DNA of 64,000 nucleotides from Trichobilharzia szidati (taxonomy: Eukaryota > Platyhelminthes > Trematoda > Strigeidida > Schistosomatidae), in contig OX235272.1 in the NCBI GenBank assembly GCA_944472155.2, positions 90,712,020 through 90,776,019 of the forward strand. The letters run 5' to 3'. A program made the translations under genes and the position numbers. The notes under the pieces are model-generated. The model searched no databases, was not told the DNA's origin, and saw nothing but the letters and a program-made list of their open reading frames with translations. Shown here one piece after another: positions 11,290-23,094 of the stretch (its first letter is position 1; each line of letters begins with the position of its first letter).

Positions 11290-12352
11290 TACCGACAATA
11301 ATACATCTCATCCAACAGCTATACGACAATGCTTCATGCCAAGTAATCCACAACGGGAAACTTACGGAACCCTTCGAAGTGAGGACAGGAGTAAGACAAT
11401 CTGGCTGCCTACTATCGCCAATGATTTTCTTGATTGCAGTAGATTGGATAATGCGACAAACAGTGGGCAATGAGGAAACAGGCATAAAATGGACACACAC
11501 AAAAAACTTGGAGGATCTGGACTACGCCGATGATATATGTCTGATTTCCCACAAACTGGAAGATATGCAAGTGGAAAGCAACAAGTTGGCACAAGAAGCA
11601 TCAAAGGTAGGACTACAGGTGAACATAGATAAAACAGGGGTGATGAAGATTCCTGGGCAACACCACCAACAGCAACAACAACAACAGACAACAATCAGCA
11701 TAAATGGAAGGAACCTGAAAGAAACAACCTCTTTTACCTACCTGGGAGGCATCGTTTCAACTACAGGCGGACGGAACTGATGAGGATATCAAAGCAAGAA
11801 TCGGAAAAGCAAGACAGGCTTTCATTACTCTCAAGTCTGTCTGGAGGTCAACAACACTCAGAATCAAAAATAAGATTCGGATTTTCAACTCCAATGTGAA
11901 GTCAGTGCGACTTACTATACGGATCAGAGACTTGGCCAGCGCGTCATAAAGAGCATTTCCAACAAACTACAGACCTTCATTAACAGTTGTCTTCGCTCAA
12001 TACTCAAGATCAGATGACCAGAAAAGATCAGCAACAGAGATCTCTGGCAATGAGCGAACCAACCAGGAACCGATTGTGAAACAAATAAGCAGGAAGAAAT
12101 GGAGATGGATTGGCCATACTCTGAGGAAACCATCAAATGACATCACTAGACAAGCCATTGCTCGAGTGGAACCCGAAAGGGAAGCGGCGAGTTGGTCGTC
12201 AGTGCAAGGGTGACTTGGAGGAGGTCATGTGAAGAGGAGATGAAAACGTGTGGGTAGACTTGGAGCCAGGTGAAGACTCTAGCAGAGAACCGAACGCAAT
12301 GGAGACGCACGGCTGAAGCCCTATGTTCCTGTAGGAATTAAAGGATACAATA
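11290..12352 (+). mobile_element. RTE (SR2-like) 5'-truncated copy
   Basis: The frame at 11271-11780 covers RT palm motifs: QLYDNASCQVIHNGKLTEPF, TGVRQSGCLLSPMIF (one inserted residue within the usual RQGC), and LDYADDICLISHKLEDMQ with both catalytic aspartates present. A frameshift near 11775 moves the C-terminal region ([19 protein letters not shown]) to another frame. The 3' UTR ends at about 12350 in GGATACAATAAATAAT next to a (TA)n run. The 5' edge also abuts (TA)n, so the TSD is unclear. The copy is dead but relatively young in sequence. Confidence 0.85.
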
Positions 12353-12594
12353 AATAATTTTATATATATATATATATATGACTCCACTATCACTACAAAT
12401 ACAGAATAAGAACGGTCATTACCAATCCTGTAATATTATCTTTATATTATTATGTTTACTATTATTCGGTAAAATTAGATGCAATATTGTACCGAATGCT
12501 GAAAACTCCGCACTGTAACATTAGTACTGTTTTTTTAGAATAAAGCACATTATTATTATTACCATTATCGTTATTGATAGAGCAAACACACGTC

Positions 12595-12715
12595 TTTCCA
12601 TCTATAGCCGGATATCACGTCTACACTAGAATTGATGTAAGTTGTCAAATGCCACATCAGGCTTTTGTATCCGTGCTAAGATTTTATTAGCGACCAGTCG
12701 ACTGTGGCTGAATCA
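12595..12715 (-). mobile_element. Non-LTR family 2 fragment
   Basis: This 120-bp segment is homologous to 24065-24190: both contain 'tagctggatatcac' or 'tagccggatatcac', 'gatgtaagttg' and 'tttgtatcc'. That places it in the RT-end region of family 2 on the minus strand. Confidence 0.6.
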
Positions 12716-13400
12716 ACTTCCAAAATAATTGAAGTGGGGGACCCTACGTAGGATTCTAAATAAAGCAGGAATTAGGGTGGCATTTAAACCTACAAACTCA
12801 CTCAGGGACAAGCTCTGTAGGTTAAAGGACCCAGTGGACCCAATTACACAAAATAATATAATTTACAAAATACCCTGCAATGACTGTGAAGTCAACTACA
12901 AAGGTCAAACTAGTAGGTCAGGGGTAGTCAGATTATCAGAACATAAGAATTTAGCTAAGGTAAGAATGGTTGACACAGAGAAGATAAGTAATTTAGAAAA
13001 AAGCTCGGCAATTGCAATGCATGCATTAACATACAACCACACAATAGGGTGGGAGAGGGTTAAAATTCTAAAAAGTAATCTAGGTAGGTGGAGAAAGAGG
13101 TTGATTACTGAATCTTTGTTCATCGAATCTACACCCAACACATGCAATAGGAATGAATCATCACTCATACCTGAAATATGGAAAATAATACTACCAATCA
13201 AATCAAGTGAAAAACAATGGAACTATATAAATGAATTTAGGAAGTCGTGTGGTTACCTTGATATGATTATGAGCAATAAATTGTGCTCGAAACGTCATCA
13301 GTAAGTATTACTGTATAACACTGTGAGACTCTATCAAAATAAAAATTACCCATAATGGAATTACACTCTACCACAGTGCCCAAGTTTTATTCTTATATCA
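12716..13400 (+). pseudogene. PLE group A, GIY-YIG end, long open frame
   Basis: A 191-codon frame (12729-13304) reads LRRILNKAGIRVAFKPTNSL, then a GIY-YIG core with two Cys pairs (IYKIPCNDCEVNYKGQTSRSG, written YKG rather than YIG), followed by R.SEHKNLAK. It ends with the A-group C-terminal block (ESLFIESTPNTCNRNESSLIPEIW). The change of the second motif from YIG to YKG may weaken the nuclease. No RT precedes it; it starts abruptly within family 2 debris. The 3' end near 13390 ('cagtgcccaagttt') matches the A-group termini at 62-90 and 62070-62100. Confidence 0.8.
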
Positions 13401-13994
13401 AGTGGGGGAATACGCTGAACCGCCTTATTCCCTATCTTTAAAGTAGGCAAGAAACGCACTTTTATGCTGTTATAAATATCCTTACATATGGTTTTCATGT
13501 GTAATCTGTCTTAGTCTCTCAGACTACATCACTTTATAGCGCTTATAAGCGTTTCAGACTTAGTTCATACATTCAAATTACCTTTCAAGTAGAAGAATTG
13601 CATAATAGAAGGAACATAGTTCTGCACTGTAGAGATATCATTGTAGGCATTTTTACTTGCGGTTATAGTTACAAGTTATGAGCTGACTCGACAGATCTGC
13701 AGTCTCCTAACTCTTACCACTCTCAGTTTATTAATGTAGGAAAAGAGAGTTAGAAGCGTATCAGTTTTCCCTGTGTGTGAAGTTTAACTTATAATCATCA
13801 AATCCCTAACTTCTTTACGTCTGTTGTCCGGTGGTAGGAATACTCCCCAGTTACTTATAGGGTCCGTTCTTGATCCCTGGACGGTGCACTCCTTAACCCC
13901 TCGTCTAGTTTTCTAGTTGGTAGTCAACCGGGACCAGCAACCCACCCCACTGAAATAATACTACCGTCTTATGTTCTACTCGGAATACAAGGAA
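13401..13994 (+). other. Unannotated intronic stretch
   Basis: No coding frame or known repeat was recognised. Confidence 0.4.
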
Positions 13995-14325
13995 TGAAAA
14001 CAGTCTGATTTCTAGTGAGAAGTTGTGACCAGTGGGTTCCATATGGTCGAAGTGAGGACAAATACTCACCACTGATGACACTGGCTGGTAGTCACGGTGA
14101 AATCACGAATTGATATAGAAGTTAGAATTCATGAGCCGTTAAGTTGGGTTCCAGTGGCTAAATAGTCAACGAGTTTGTCTTGTAACCGGAAGGTCTTAAG
14201 TTAGGAAAGCATTAGCTGCATAATTCCAATGAGTCCCAAACTAGGTGTAGACAGGTGTCGAGTACTCCCCGGCTTTTTTTAATTGGCTCTCTGACTGATT
14301 GATATCAATCCATGCATGGATTAAA
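13995..14325 (+). mobile_element. SINE-1 copy, decayed
   Basis: The 5' unit (gtgacca, gaggacaaatactcacca) and tRNA-like A box region (GTGGCTAAATAGT) are recognisable. The B box is destroyed near 14195 and the hammerhead retains stem II (GTCCCAAACTAGG) but lost GAAA. An old copy. Confidence 0.7.
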
Positions 14326-14383
14326 CTTGAAACGAATCTAATTTCAAGTGGTAAGAGAATTAATGCTATTATCATTTTTTGAA

Positions 14384-15226
14384 GAAGAACCTAGAAGACC
14401 TGGATTTCGCGGATGATTTATGTTTGATGTCACACAAAATCGAAGACTTACAAACGAAAACCGACAAACTGGTCGAAGAAGCAGCCAGAGAAGACAGGAC
14501 TCCAGGTGAACATAGACAAGACGGAGGTTATGAAAATAATGACCAACCAACAACAACAACAGCAGCAGCAACATCCAGCGCTAATCACCATCAACGGGAG
14601 GGATTTGAAAGAGGTTACTTCATTCACTTATCTAGGGAGCATTACCTCAACTACAGGAGGAATGGACGAGGATGTCAAATCGAGAATCGGGAAGGCGAGA
14701 AACACATTCATCAACCTGAAACCAATCTGGAAATCTTCGTCACTCAGCATCAACAACAAAATTCGGATTTTCAATACAAACGTCAAGTCAGTCAGTTCTT
14801 CTATACGGATCAGAAACTTGGCGGGTCACCAAGAATGTTTCCAACAGGTTGCAGACCTTTATCAACAACTGTCTTCGTTCTATACTGAAGATCAGATCGC
14901 CGGAAAGAAACACCGACAAGAAACTATGGGAACGAACAAAACAAGAACCAATCGCCCAACAAATATGCAGGACAAAGTGGAGATGGATTGGACACTCGCT
15001 GAGGAGGCCGCTGGGTGACATCGCGCGTCAGGCCATAGCTCGAGTGGAACCCGAAAGGGAAGCGGCGAGTGGGACGTCCAAGGGTGACATGGAGGAGATT
15101 GTGTGAAGAGGAGATGAAACAGTATGGACTAACATGGATGGAAGCAGGTGAAAAGTACAGCAGAAGAGAGAAGCAAGTGGAGGCGTGCATTTGAAGCCCT
15201 ATGTTCCAATAAGAACACAAGGATAC

Positions 15227-15257
<31 letters not shown>
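14384..15257 (+). mobile_element. RTE (SR2-like) 5'-truncated copy with 10-bp TSD
   Basis: ATTTTTTGAA occurs at 14374-14383 and 15258-15267, immediately outside the element and its (ATA)n tail. The copy begins at the RT catalytic region (NLEDLDFADDLCLMSHKIEDL, both Asp present), continues in shifted frames through IKPIWKSSSLSINNKIRIFN-like sequence at 14506-15018, and ends with the KWRWIGHSLRRPLGDI region and 3' UTR. The alternating frames reflect small indels, including a one-base change near 14490. Confidence 0.87.
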
Positions 15258-15259
<2 letters not shown>

Positions 15260-15267
15260 TTTTTGAA

Positions 15268-15884
15268 TAACTCGGAAGCTTAATATTGTCATGTGCACCG
15301 AAGTATGTGATAAAGTTAATGCCTTACGTCTTATTTTCAAAATTGTTATGGTTACACGAGTTTATCACGTTTGGGCAGAGTTGTTCATACAATCTTCCGA
15401 TTCTCTTTATACCTCTCTGTCTCTCTCTCACGCACACACACAAACGCACTCTTATACATACAAACGAATATACACACATTCTTTGATGAACGTTTAATCT
15501 ACTTATATAGATGATAGATCTTTCAACCGGGATTTATTTGGTATTTGTTTTTTTTTAGTATACTAGCGTTTCTATGTTTGTTTGTGGATAGACAGTTCAC
15601 ATAAATTATTCGTTAAAAACCATCAGAATGGTTTATATATATCTCATACTTACTAATCTAATATGTGAACGTTTCATCATGGTGTATGTACGTTTGTGTG
15701 TGTGTGTGTGAAGTGTTAATCGGATTATTATTATTATTATTATTATTACTATTAGGGTGATCGAAGAAAATCACTAACTAATCCTGTTTTGACTTGGTTG
15801 TCTAGCTTTTTTTTGTTTTGTTTGCACTACTCAGCTCAGCAAAGTGTACCCTGTGTTGTTTGTGTTGATTATGATTCTTAAAAA
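15268..15884 (+). other. Intronic stretch with microsatellites
   Basis: No gene is visible. It contains (CT)/(CA) runs at 15415-15480, (GT)n near 15697-15710 and (ATT)n at 15727-15750. Confidence 0.5.
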
Positions 15885-17040
15885 GACAGTTGCAGCGAAG
15901 AAAATTTTCTTTTCGACGAAGTCATCATCTAGGCTGTACATTCGTGTATTTATATCAAATGGATGGGGAAGTTCCAGAATAATTTCCGGTTAAGGGTCAA
16001 ATTAATAAAAATTACAATTAGGAATTAGAATGCCATAATAAACAGGGGGGGCGGATAAAACTCGAATAAAGTAGCATTATAATAACTAAGAAGATTGACA
16101 TTGTGCAATTGGGGGTTAGAAATGTAGAAATAACAAAATATACAGGATGTTTGGATAAAAAACTAATATGATGAATAATTGTTTATGCAGTCAGGGATTA
16201 AATATGTAGAAATAGTAAAATGAAAAAATAAACAGGAAGAGTGTATATGAAAATATGGTAGTGCAGAAAGAGATTAAGAAAAACTTAAAATAACATGAAT
16301 AAACAGGAAGTTTAGATAAGAAGGGCGATGAGATTGTCATTACTAAGAAAATTTTACCTGTTTGTGATGGCCATGGCAGGGACAGGAGTTGGACGTAATT
16401 TTTTTGGATACAAAGCGTGGGTTTGAGGTTTTGGATAGCTAGCGCCTCAGCTATGCCCAAATGTCTTGATTTTACTCCCTTTGATAGGTTTGATTGGACC
16501 TTGTATATTACTTTGAAGGATTTTTCGAAAGGCGCTGAATGTCCTGAGTTGACCAGATGCTCTGTCACTGAACTGTATGCACGTTTTTGGTCTCCTTTTT
16601 CTAGCCAGGCTGGGTAGTGTTCGCGAGCGCGTTTTCTAAGTCGGCGCATGGTACGGCCAATGTACTCAGCTCCACAAGAGCAAGTAAACTGGTACATGCA
16701 TGTTGAGGTGGCCCAATGCGACAGCTTGTCTCTCACGTTCTGGCTGAACAGTTTCTTGCAAGAAAACGTCAGTCGTAGGCTCGCGGCGAAGTATGTTTTC
16801 CTAAGAGATTTGTAGAGGCGTTTGCGAAGGATTTCTGCTTCAATATCACCTTTGAATTCTAGATTAAGCAGAAGTATTTTCTTTGCAGCGGATTGGACTT
16901 GTTCTGAAGTCTTCTTAGATTTTAGATTTTTGTCTATGAACCTGGGCGGGAAACCGTTTTCCATAAGGGTTTTTCGGAGATTACGCAGTTCTTCTTCAAT
17001 CACTTCCTCGCTGATTCTGTGACAGACAGGTTGAATTTCC
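15885..17040 (-). pseudogene. PLE (group D-like) GIY-YIG end with 270-codon frame
   Basis: The minus-strand frame (17003 down to 16191) reads ISEEVIEEELRNLRKTLMEN, GFPPRFIDKN, then a linker. The endonuclease core is TCMYQFTCSCGAEYIGRTMR followed by KRAREHYPAWLEKGDQ and TEHLVNSGH, ending LSLPWPSQTG. The frame then runs into a hydrophobic, low-complexity read-through, because the usual stop is absent. All GIY-YIG residues expected in this class appear intact; the RT is missing. The non-coding end reaches the hammerhead-like motif at 15893-15936, so the 3' end is complete and the copy is 5'-truncated. Confidence 0.82.
15893..15936 (-). ncRNA. Hammerhead-like motif at PLE 3' end
   Basis: On the minus strand CAGC pairs with GCTG four of four. 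Between them are CTAGATGAT, a hairpin with a GAC/GTC stem, GAAA, an AAGAAAATTTTCTT stem III and a C at the predicted cleavage position. The stem I sequence differs from other copies on both sides, supporting pairing. The core has one extra base relative to CUGAUGA. Confidence 0.5.
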
Positions 17041-17639
17041 TCTGACTTCTGATAGTAAACAGTGAGTTGATGTGATTAACGAATACTGGTGATGAATAGG
17101 ACTTGTAGTATAAAATGGTAATGCATCCCAAATATATATTGTGGAACTTTTTAATGAAAAAAGGTGGAGATGTGTGTTTCACTAGGCCTAAACCTCACGT
17201 CTTTCTGCCGATTGGCGGTGGATTTGAACCCCACTCCCCCTAGCGAGTGGGCAGTATTATCAGCATCCAGGCAATAAGTCAAGAAAAGTGAGAGTAAATG
17301 AATATATATCTTACATAATAAGTTATTTCTACTTTAAAAGTATTTAAATAGTGAATAGATTTCATTTTAAGTAGCAATGACCAAGCGTTTTAAAGTGTTT
17401 TGTCTAGATCTTAAACTGATGTCGTGTCTTCGTATAGCTATATTACTGCTGCTCAGTTGTGTCCCTCTTTAAGTACTTTTCTATGCATGACATGTTTTTA
17501 TTAGTCAAACTGTTGAGTACAAGCTCATGGTTACAACAAATAACCTTTCTTTTTATACCTTTATAATAAAACATTCACAACTAAGATATCGAATTATCCA
17601 GTTAGAATCGTCTCTTTACGCACAGTTGATAACGTATGA
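17041..17639 (+). other. Unannotated intronic stretch with a tRNA-like B box
   Basis: Mostly unrecognised sequence. On the minus strand near 17215-17235 a GGGTTCAAATCC-type B box is present, but no convincing A box or cloverleaf was found. Confidence 0.35.
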
Positions 17640-18055
17640 ATGTGTTGAAAACTGCCTGGGAAGACTGGCCATATATTCAGGTAGGTAGTTACCTGGGTTC
17701 TGGTGAGAAGTCGTGACCAATGGGGTACAGCAAGTCGGGTGTGAGAACAAATACTCACCAGAGATGACATTCGCTAGTGGTCGTGCCATATCGTGAATTG
17801 GCAGGAGTTGGAATCCACGGACCATTGGATCGGGTTGCAGTGACTCAATGGTCTATGAGCTTGCCTTGTAGCCAGAAAGTCCTGGGTTCGAACCCTGGTG
17901 GTGGGTGCCTACTGATGAAGAGTCCCACACCAGGCTGACGAAACAGCTGTCCAGTACTCCCAGGTGGTTGTCCAATAGTCCTCTAATCGATGACAGTTCA
18001 TGATGAAATCCTGCAACCAATCAAATCCCTGCAAACCAGCACTTGAATTTTGTTT
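17640..18055 (+). mobile_element. SINE-1, near full length
   Basis: The 5' unit begins at 'gactggccatatattcagg', followed by 'gtgacca'. The tRNA-like head has an A box TGACTCAATGG at 17841-17851 and a perfect B box GGTTCGAACCC at 17885-17895. The hammerhead domain lies at about 17910-17956. The tail ends with 'caatcaaatccctgcaaacc'. In the hammerhead, GAAA and the GTCC strand are present, but the second strand of stem II reads GGCTGAC, a 2-base insertion shared with two other copies. Confidence 0.85.
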
Positions 18056-18084
18056 TTGATATTCCTTTAGGTTTCATGTGGAAT

Positions 18085-18985
18085 ATGGAGCTTTAGCAGC
18101 ACATTTATATTTCACCCTGTTCTCTGCAGTCCTCTTGTTCTCCTACACAATTGCCCATAAGCTCTCATCTCCTGTTCACACTATCTCTTCCATGTCACCC
18201 TTGGACCCATATCCAACCCGTCGTTCCCCATTCGGGTTCCACTCGAGTACCTCTCTGGCGTGTGATACCAATCAACAGTCTCCTCAGTGTGCGTCTAATC
18301 CATCTTCATTTTCTTCGGAAAATTTGTTGACTAATAGGCTCTTGACTGGTCCGTTCCCAGAGTTTCTGTTTCATAACGTTTTTTGGCCATCTGACCATCA
18401 GTATAGAGCCAGTGAAGGCGGTTGTTGGTGAAAATATGCCGAGTCTTTGAATCATATAGAAGCATTGATTTGACATTAGTGTTCAGAATCCGGATCTAGT
18501 TCCTTATGCTGCATGCAGTAGATTTCCGCACTTATTTCAGATGAATGTAAGGCATTATTACTTTTCTGATCCTGGCTGATTTTCATAGCCTAACCCATAC
18601 CGTCTATAGTTGAAACGATGCAGCCTGGATAAGTGAAAGGAGTGACTTGCTTCAAATTTCTACTGTCGATAGTGATTGGTGCTTGTTATTGTCATTTAAT
18701 TACTTTTATCACCTCTTTCTTCTCTATGTTAATTTGAATTCTTCTTTTTCTCTGCTTCTTCTGTCAACTTGCTGGTGATTTTCCCCTGTGAACCTTCGAG
18801 TTTAGGTGACAATAGATATAAATCATCTGTGATGTGTACCGACCTTCTAAAGTCTTATCGGTCCAATTTATACCTGTCTTCTCGCTTTCCACTGTCTGTT
18901 GTATGATCCAGTCCACGACAATCAAGTATATCATCGATGGTAGTAGGCAGGCAGCATTGCATTACTCCCCTCTTCACTTCAAACG
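18085..18985 (-). pseudogene. RTE (SR2-like), old copy
   Basis: On the minus strand, 18090-18440 matches the RTE C-terminal region and 3' UTR (W-rich segments, 'gttcccagagtttctgtttc'-type sequence on plus). The stretch 18440-18985 matches the end of RT, including the region of the FADD box and the R.GC motif near 18940. Divergence is high and no frame survives. Confidence 0.7.
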
Positions 18986-19249
18986 CTTTGCTGGGTTTTC
19001 TGTTTTGAATCTCCTGGCATATTTTGAATTTAACATGTATACTGAACATATTAGCGCGTATTTGGTATTTGAAATTTCAGTACAGTCTCTTTTGTTTCTG
19101 CTTATTCATCTGAAAACATTATGTGATGTTGTTCATTGAGATGTTAAGCATAAAAGTATTATTTTTATTATTATTAATTAATCCACGTTTTAACATTACC
19201 ATTCACAACAATCGGTAATGCTGTTTAAGCAGATAAGTTATTGATTACA

Positions 19250-19720
19250 CTAACCGGCGACTGGAGTGAACAACCAGTGCGGTGTTGAAATCACCACGAT
19301 TTGACTATGTGTTAGTATAAAAAGAGTTCACTTTTGGTGTTGTTAGAGGCAATCGTCTGGAAGCCTTGTACCTAGGTTTCGTGCTTTTTGGCACTCACCT
19401 GTCAGCAAGGCGTATCTGCAATCTTGAAGGATCTCATTTCCCCTCTAAGACTCTAACCCGTGTCACTGGGTGCTGCAGTCAGAGATGTTACCACTGAGCT
19501 AATCCGGCTTGCCATTTACCACCTGTAGGACTGCAGTGGATACTTTGTTTGAGCATTAGGTAGTAAGTAACCAGTAGCATGCCGATTGCTTCCATCCATC
19601 TGATAACTACAATTCAGAGTTCATTGTAATGACCAGCCACCTAGCATGGTGGCCACACTGCAAACTCGACTGATAGATTTCAATCTGCACTAAACGAAGG
19701 ACTAGTGTCCAGCTGGTTAA
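19250..19720 (-). mobile_element. SINE-2 copy
   Basis: Minus strand shows an A box-like TTAGCTCAGTGG near 19489-19500 and a degenerate B box (GGGTTAGAGTC near 19446-19456). The body 'gtgctttttggcactcacc' (plus strand) and the 'cacctagcatggtgg' block match 5100-5290. It ends about 110 bp before the second Atos exon. Confidence 0.65.
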
Positions 19721-19830
19721 TTTTATAAAAAATTCATTCACAATCCTGTTTATAATTATCATAGTTGAATTAATTAATATCTACACAATTTTTCTTGTTT
19801 TTTTCTTGTCTTTACCTCCTTTTTGTACAG

Positions 19831-20044
19831 ATTTCATACAACCCGTTCCGGTAAACTATATCTACACACCGATCTACGCTTAATATTTTCAAGAGATAAA
19901 TTTGAATTCGATCCACGTGTTGCTACCTATGAACTGCGGTCATTTGTCGATGCACCATCGAATCCACGTTATTCACCTAAAAAATGGTCAACACGTCATA
20001 CATCAACAAAACATCGGAAAACATTGAACACATCTGCCTCCTAG
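19831..20044 (+). CDS. Atos/FAM214 homolog, terminal exon
   Basis: The acceptor TTTTTGTACAG ends at 19830 and the frame runs to TAG at 20042-20044, 71 residues plus the split Arg codon. It supplies the second half of the conserved domain: FHTTRSGKLYLHTDLRLIF (residues 2-20), SRDKFEFD, YELRSF and a PSNPRYSPKKW block, which match the 'SGK+YLH-D-R-IF' and 'P-NP-(F/Y)SP' signatures of the Atos C-terminal domain (annotated in Pfam as Chromosome_seg). It ends with a basic tail rich in Thr, Lys and His. Exon phase, strand and order all agree with 8883-9424, so I am confident they are one gene. Confidence 0.9.
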
Positions 20045-22620
20045 TTATTTAGTTAGTTATCCAGTTCACATTTGATTCCTCATTCACATGTTTTGTTTTG
20101 TCTCAATGCAGAAGCAAAATCAATTTGAGCACAATGGCTGTTTTTATTTACCCCCCTCCCCCACCTCTTCTGTTGAGAGGAATGATGCTGATTCTCTTTT
20201 TGGTGATGAAAAGAGATTTCAAGAGTGATATAAACTACTAAACTGCCTATTTTCTTAGACATACTTATATACAATTTACTTGTTTACATGTGTTTACTCC
20301 TTTGTTTGTTTGTATGTTTGTTTGTTTGTTTATTGGTTTGGTTGTTTGTTTAAATTGTTTATTTTCCTACTGTGATACAACCATTTCCAGTAAAGTATGT
20401 TTATGCGTTTCTGTTAATCAGTCACTACCACTCATTTATACAGATATATAGACGCATGCTTACGCACGCGTAGACACACATACACGCACAATGATGCCAT
20501 TGTCCAATTTGCACCTGTGTGTGTTTGATGAGCCCCTTCTCTACCTGAAGAACATGTTAATTTTACAACCAAACTAACTGCCCAACTAACTCACTAACTA
20601 TCTGTGAAATAATGTCATAATGTCTTTCTCTCTATATATATACACTTGTGCATATATTATTGTGGTTAGTTCATTCATATGCGCGCCTTTGTGTTTGCAT
20701 TAATTTACGATACATTATACGCATAAATATACACCTATATATGTCAGCTGCTGTAGAGAGACAGAGTAGCATAGCGAGTGTTTTTACAGGTTTGCGTGTA
20801 TGTGTCTGTGTGGAAAGTGACTACTTGCCTATATATTCAATCCTGGTGAACACAGGAATTTTTCAAAGTTACAAAGAGTTATTGATGTATTGTACATATA
20901 TTAACATTATCTATCCCTGTGTCTCTTCTCTCTTAGCTAGCTATCTTCTCTATCTTACCTTAACAATAACAACAACCAATGGCTACCATATATATGGGAA
21001 TTCCTTTTCAATGATTTTTCTGATCAGCTGATAAAGTCGTCACACACATACTACTACTTACTAGTCATATTCACCTATTAAACGATGTTGCCAATACTAA
21101 CTATACTAATATTAATAACGTTTTTCCTGCCTTTCTCTCTGTGATTTTCTTTTCTTGTAATTTCTAACTTGTGTGTGTATGTGTAAGGCCCACGTGGTCC
21201 ACTTGTCTTTGTAATATATATGATGGGGCTGTGCTCATATTGTTCTGTTGATATATATATATTCAACAGGTGTTGTGATACACAGTTATTCTGCCTTTTC
21301 AGTTCAGTTGGACGGCGGCGGAGAGTGTGTGGTGTAAATTCAATTCAATTCAATTTCTGCTATTATTACTAATAAGATGTGAATGCATGTATAAATGCCG
21401 GCAACCTGTTTGCTTTTTAGCATGGTTTCTTCTTATTTTTTTCTTGAGTACACTTGAGTCTATTTTGAGCATAATTCAAGTTCTCTCCCCCCCTCTCTCT
21501 CTCTTTCTTTGTCTCTCTTCACATCTTTCTTTCTTCTCTTATCGAAAATCATACCAATGACTACAATGCTCTTTGAGTATATATAGTACTATGTTTGTTT
21601 GGGTTGGAGTTAAAACAATTTTCACCTAGTGATTACTAATATATTATTACTATTTTGAATCATATCATATCATTTCATTGATCAGTTGAATTCACTAATG
21701 ATGAGTAGTCATTTATGTAGTATAGTTTGTGTTCTCACCATACATTCAATTTGTTTCTCCGTTTTGCATATTCTTATTCTTTTTTCTTGTTTTCTTTGAG
21801 TTCTACTCACACATGTGCGCGCTCACACACTCTGTTGGAGTAGTCTTTCTTTCGATACCTGTTTGCACACACCCCTCATGTATCAAAGTGTGTGTGTTCG
21901 TCGGCCATTATGTACTCAGAAACCGTTGGTTGAATCAGTCAAGACTAATACGATTGGATGTTCGCACACTACCGACTGTTCTGATTGTTCTTCCTATTTG
22001 AAAGAAAACAAAAAACACTTTATTTTTTAATTTTTAATATTTTGGTTTCTTTTTGTTTTGTTTTTATTTGCTGTATAATTCAATGCCTACCTTGTTTACT
22101 ATTACTACTACGACTACTAATCATGGCTGTCTTGCGGGGGTGTGGGTTTACCCGTCTGTGCGTATATGTGCGTGGGTTTGTGTGCGTGTGGAAGAAAGTG
22201 CGCTGTGTTCAACAGTATAGTTAGTTGTGTTGTCTGCGGAATAAGCACAACTTAACTCACCTGCTGCAGCATCTGTGTTCTTCGAGTGATTTACTCTTTT
22301 TTTTCTGATTTCTTTCTTTCTTTGTGTTATTTTGTTTCTTTGTTGGTTTGTTCACCTATTTTAAATAACTTGTTTTTCATCTCTCTCTCTCTCCAGGTTT
22401 TTGTTCTTTATATAAAGAGGAGTGAAATAGCAGTAATATTGATGACGATAATAATAATAATAATAAATAATAATTGTAATGATATTGAAAGAGAGAAGGA
22501 GTTTTATTGATAAATACTGACTCTATACTTCATATATATATATATTCAGCTAAAATATAAATATACGCTTATTAAAATTAAAATAAATGATGTTTTTTAA
22601 AAAGTAATTTGATAGAACAA
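20045..22620 (+). other. Repeat-poor region after the Atos stop, candidate 3' UTR
   Basis: No PLE, RTE or SINE is recognisable in these 2.6 kb, unlike all neighbouring sequence. It is T-rich on the plus strand with GTTT-, CA- and ATA-type microsatellites. Possible AATAAA signals lie near 22460 and 22570. UTR assignment is inference; there is no transcript evidence. Confidence 0.4.
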
Positions 22621-23094
22621 TCATTCTAGTACCTCCTTGTATTTATTTCTTTATTGGGACACAAACTTGGTACCAAGAGGTGTGCCACACAAAATTGCGC
22701 ATAGTTTGTGCGAGAGCTGAGCTACAATTGCCTGAATGCTGAGACTAGAACAGGTGGTTGTCTTAAGGGGCTACCCTCTCTCCCTCCAAGCTTTGGTTTG
22801 AAGTTTGACTCATAAGACAGTGAAGCAGCGTCAGAAGTGACGGTGACCAAAACAGGTTCATATGCCATTTGATCTTTTCGAATTCTGGAGCCTGTGTGCA
22901 CCACTGGTTAAGATTCAGGGTTTTTCCATCTCCACCTAGGTAGACTTACCCGCATGTCCGTCCACTGGTCTGGTTGTATCCTTGGTGTGTTTTGTGAATG
23001 TAAGAAAATGTTATATAGTTTAACAATGGATGGTTAACTAACCAGTGTCATCTATTTACTCCTGATTGGTATTGCTCACTGAATTTTACTAGTC
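22621..23094. other. Unannotated spacer
   Basis: No gene recognised. The block near 22640-22920 ('gggacacaaacttggtaccaa') has the look of an interspersed repeat but has no second copy in this window. Confidence 0.35.

Larger units (their letters stand above)
9425..19830 (+). other. 10.4-kb phase-2 intron of the Atos homolog
   Basis: Donor GTGAGA at 9425 and acceptor TTTTTGTACAG ending at 19830 join an AG to an A, giving an Arg codon that continues LRYLVHLR-F. The intron contains a SINE-1, fragments of the second non-LTR family, two RTE copies, two PLEs and two further SINEs, listed separately. None shows an intact autonomous gene. Confidence 0.85.

Noticed and set aside
13262..13310. Hammerhead at the PLE group A end (GAGC...GCTC-GAAACGTC)
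   Set aside because: A hairpin followed by GAAAC and GTC is present in three A-group copies, but the seven bases before the hairpin do not match CUGANGA. It may be a different conserved terminal hairpin.
20648..22510. Several plus-strand frames with membrane-like sequence
   Set aside because: They are Phe/Leu/Ser-rich translations of T-rich DNA with no conserved motif; more likely 3' UTR or intergenic.
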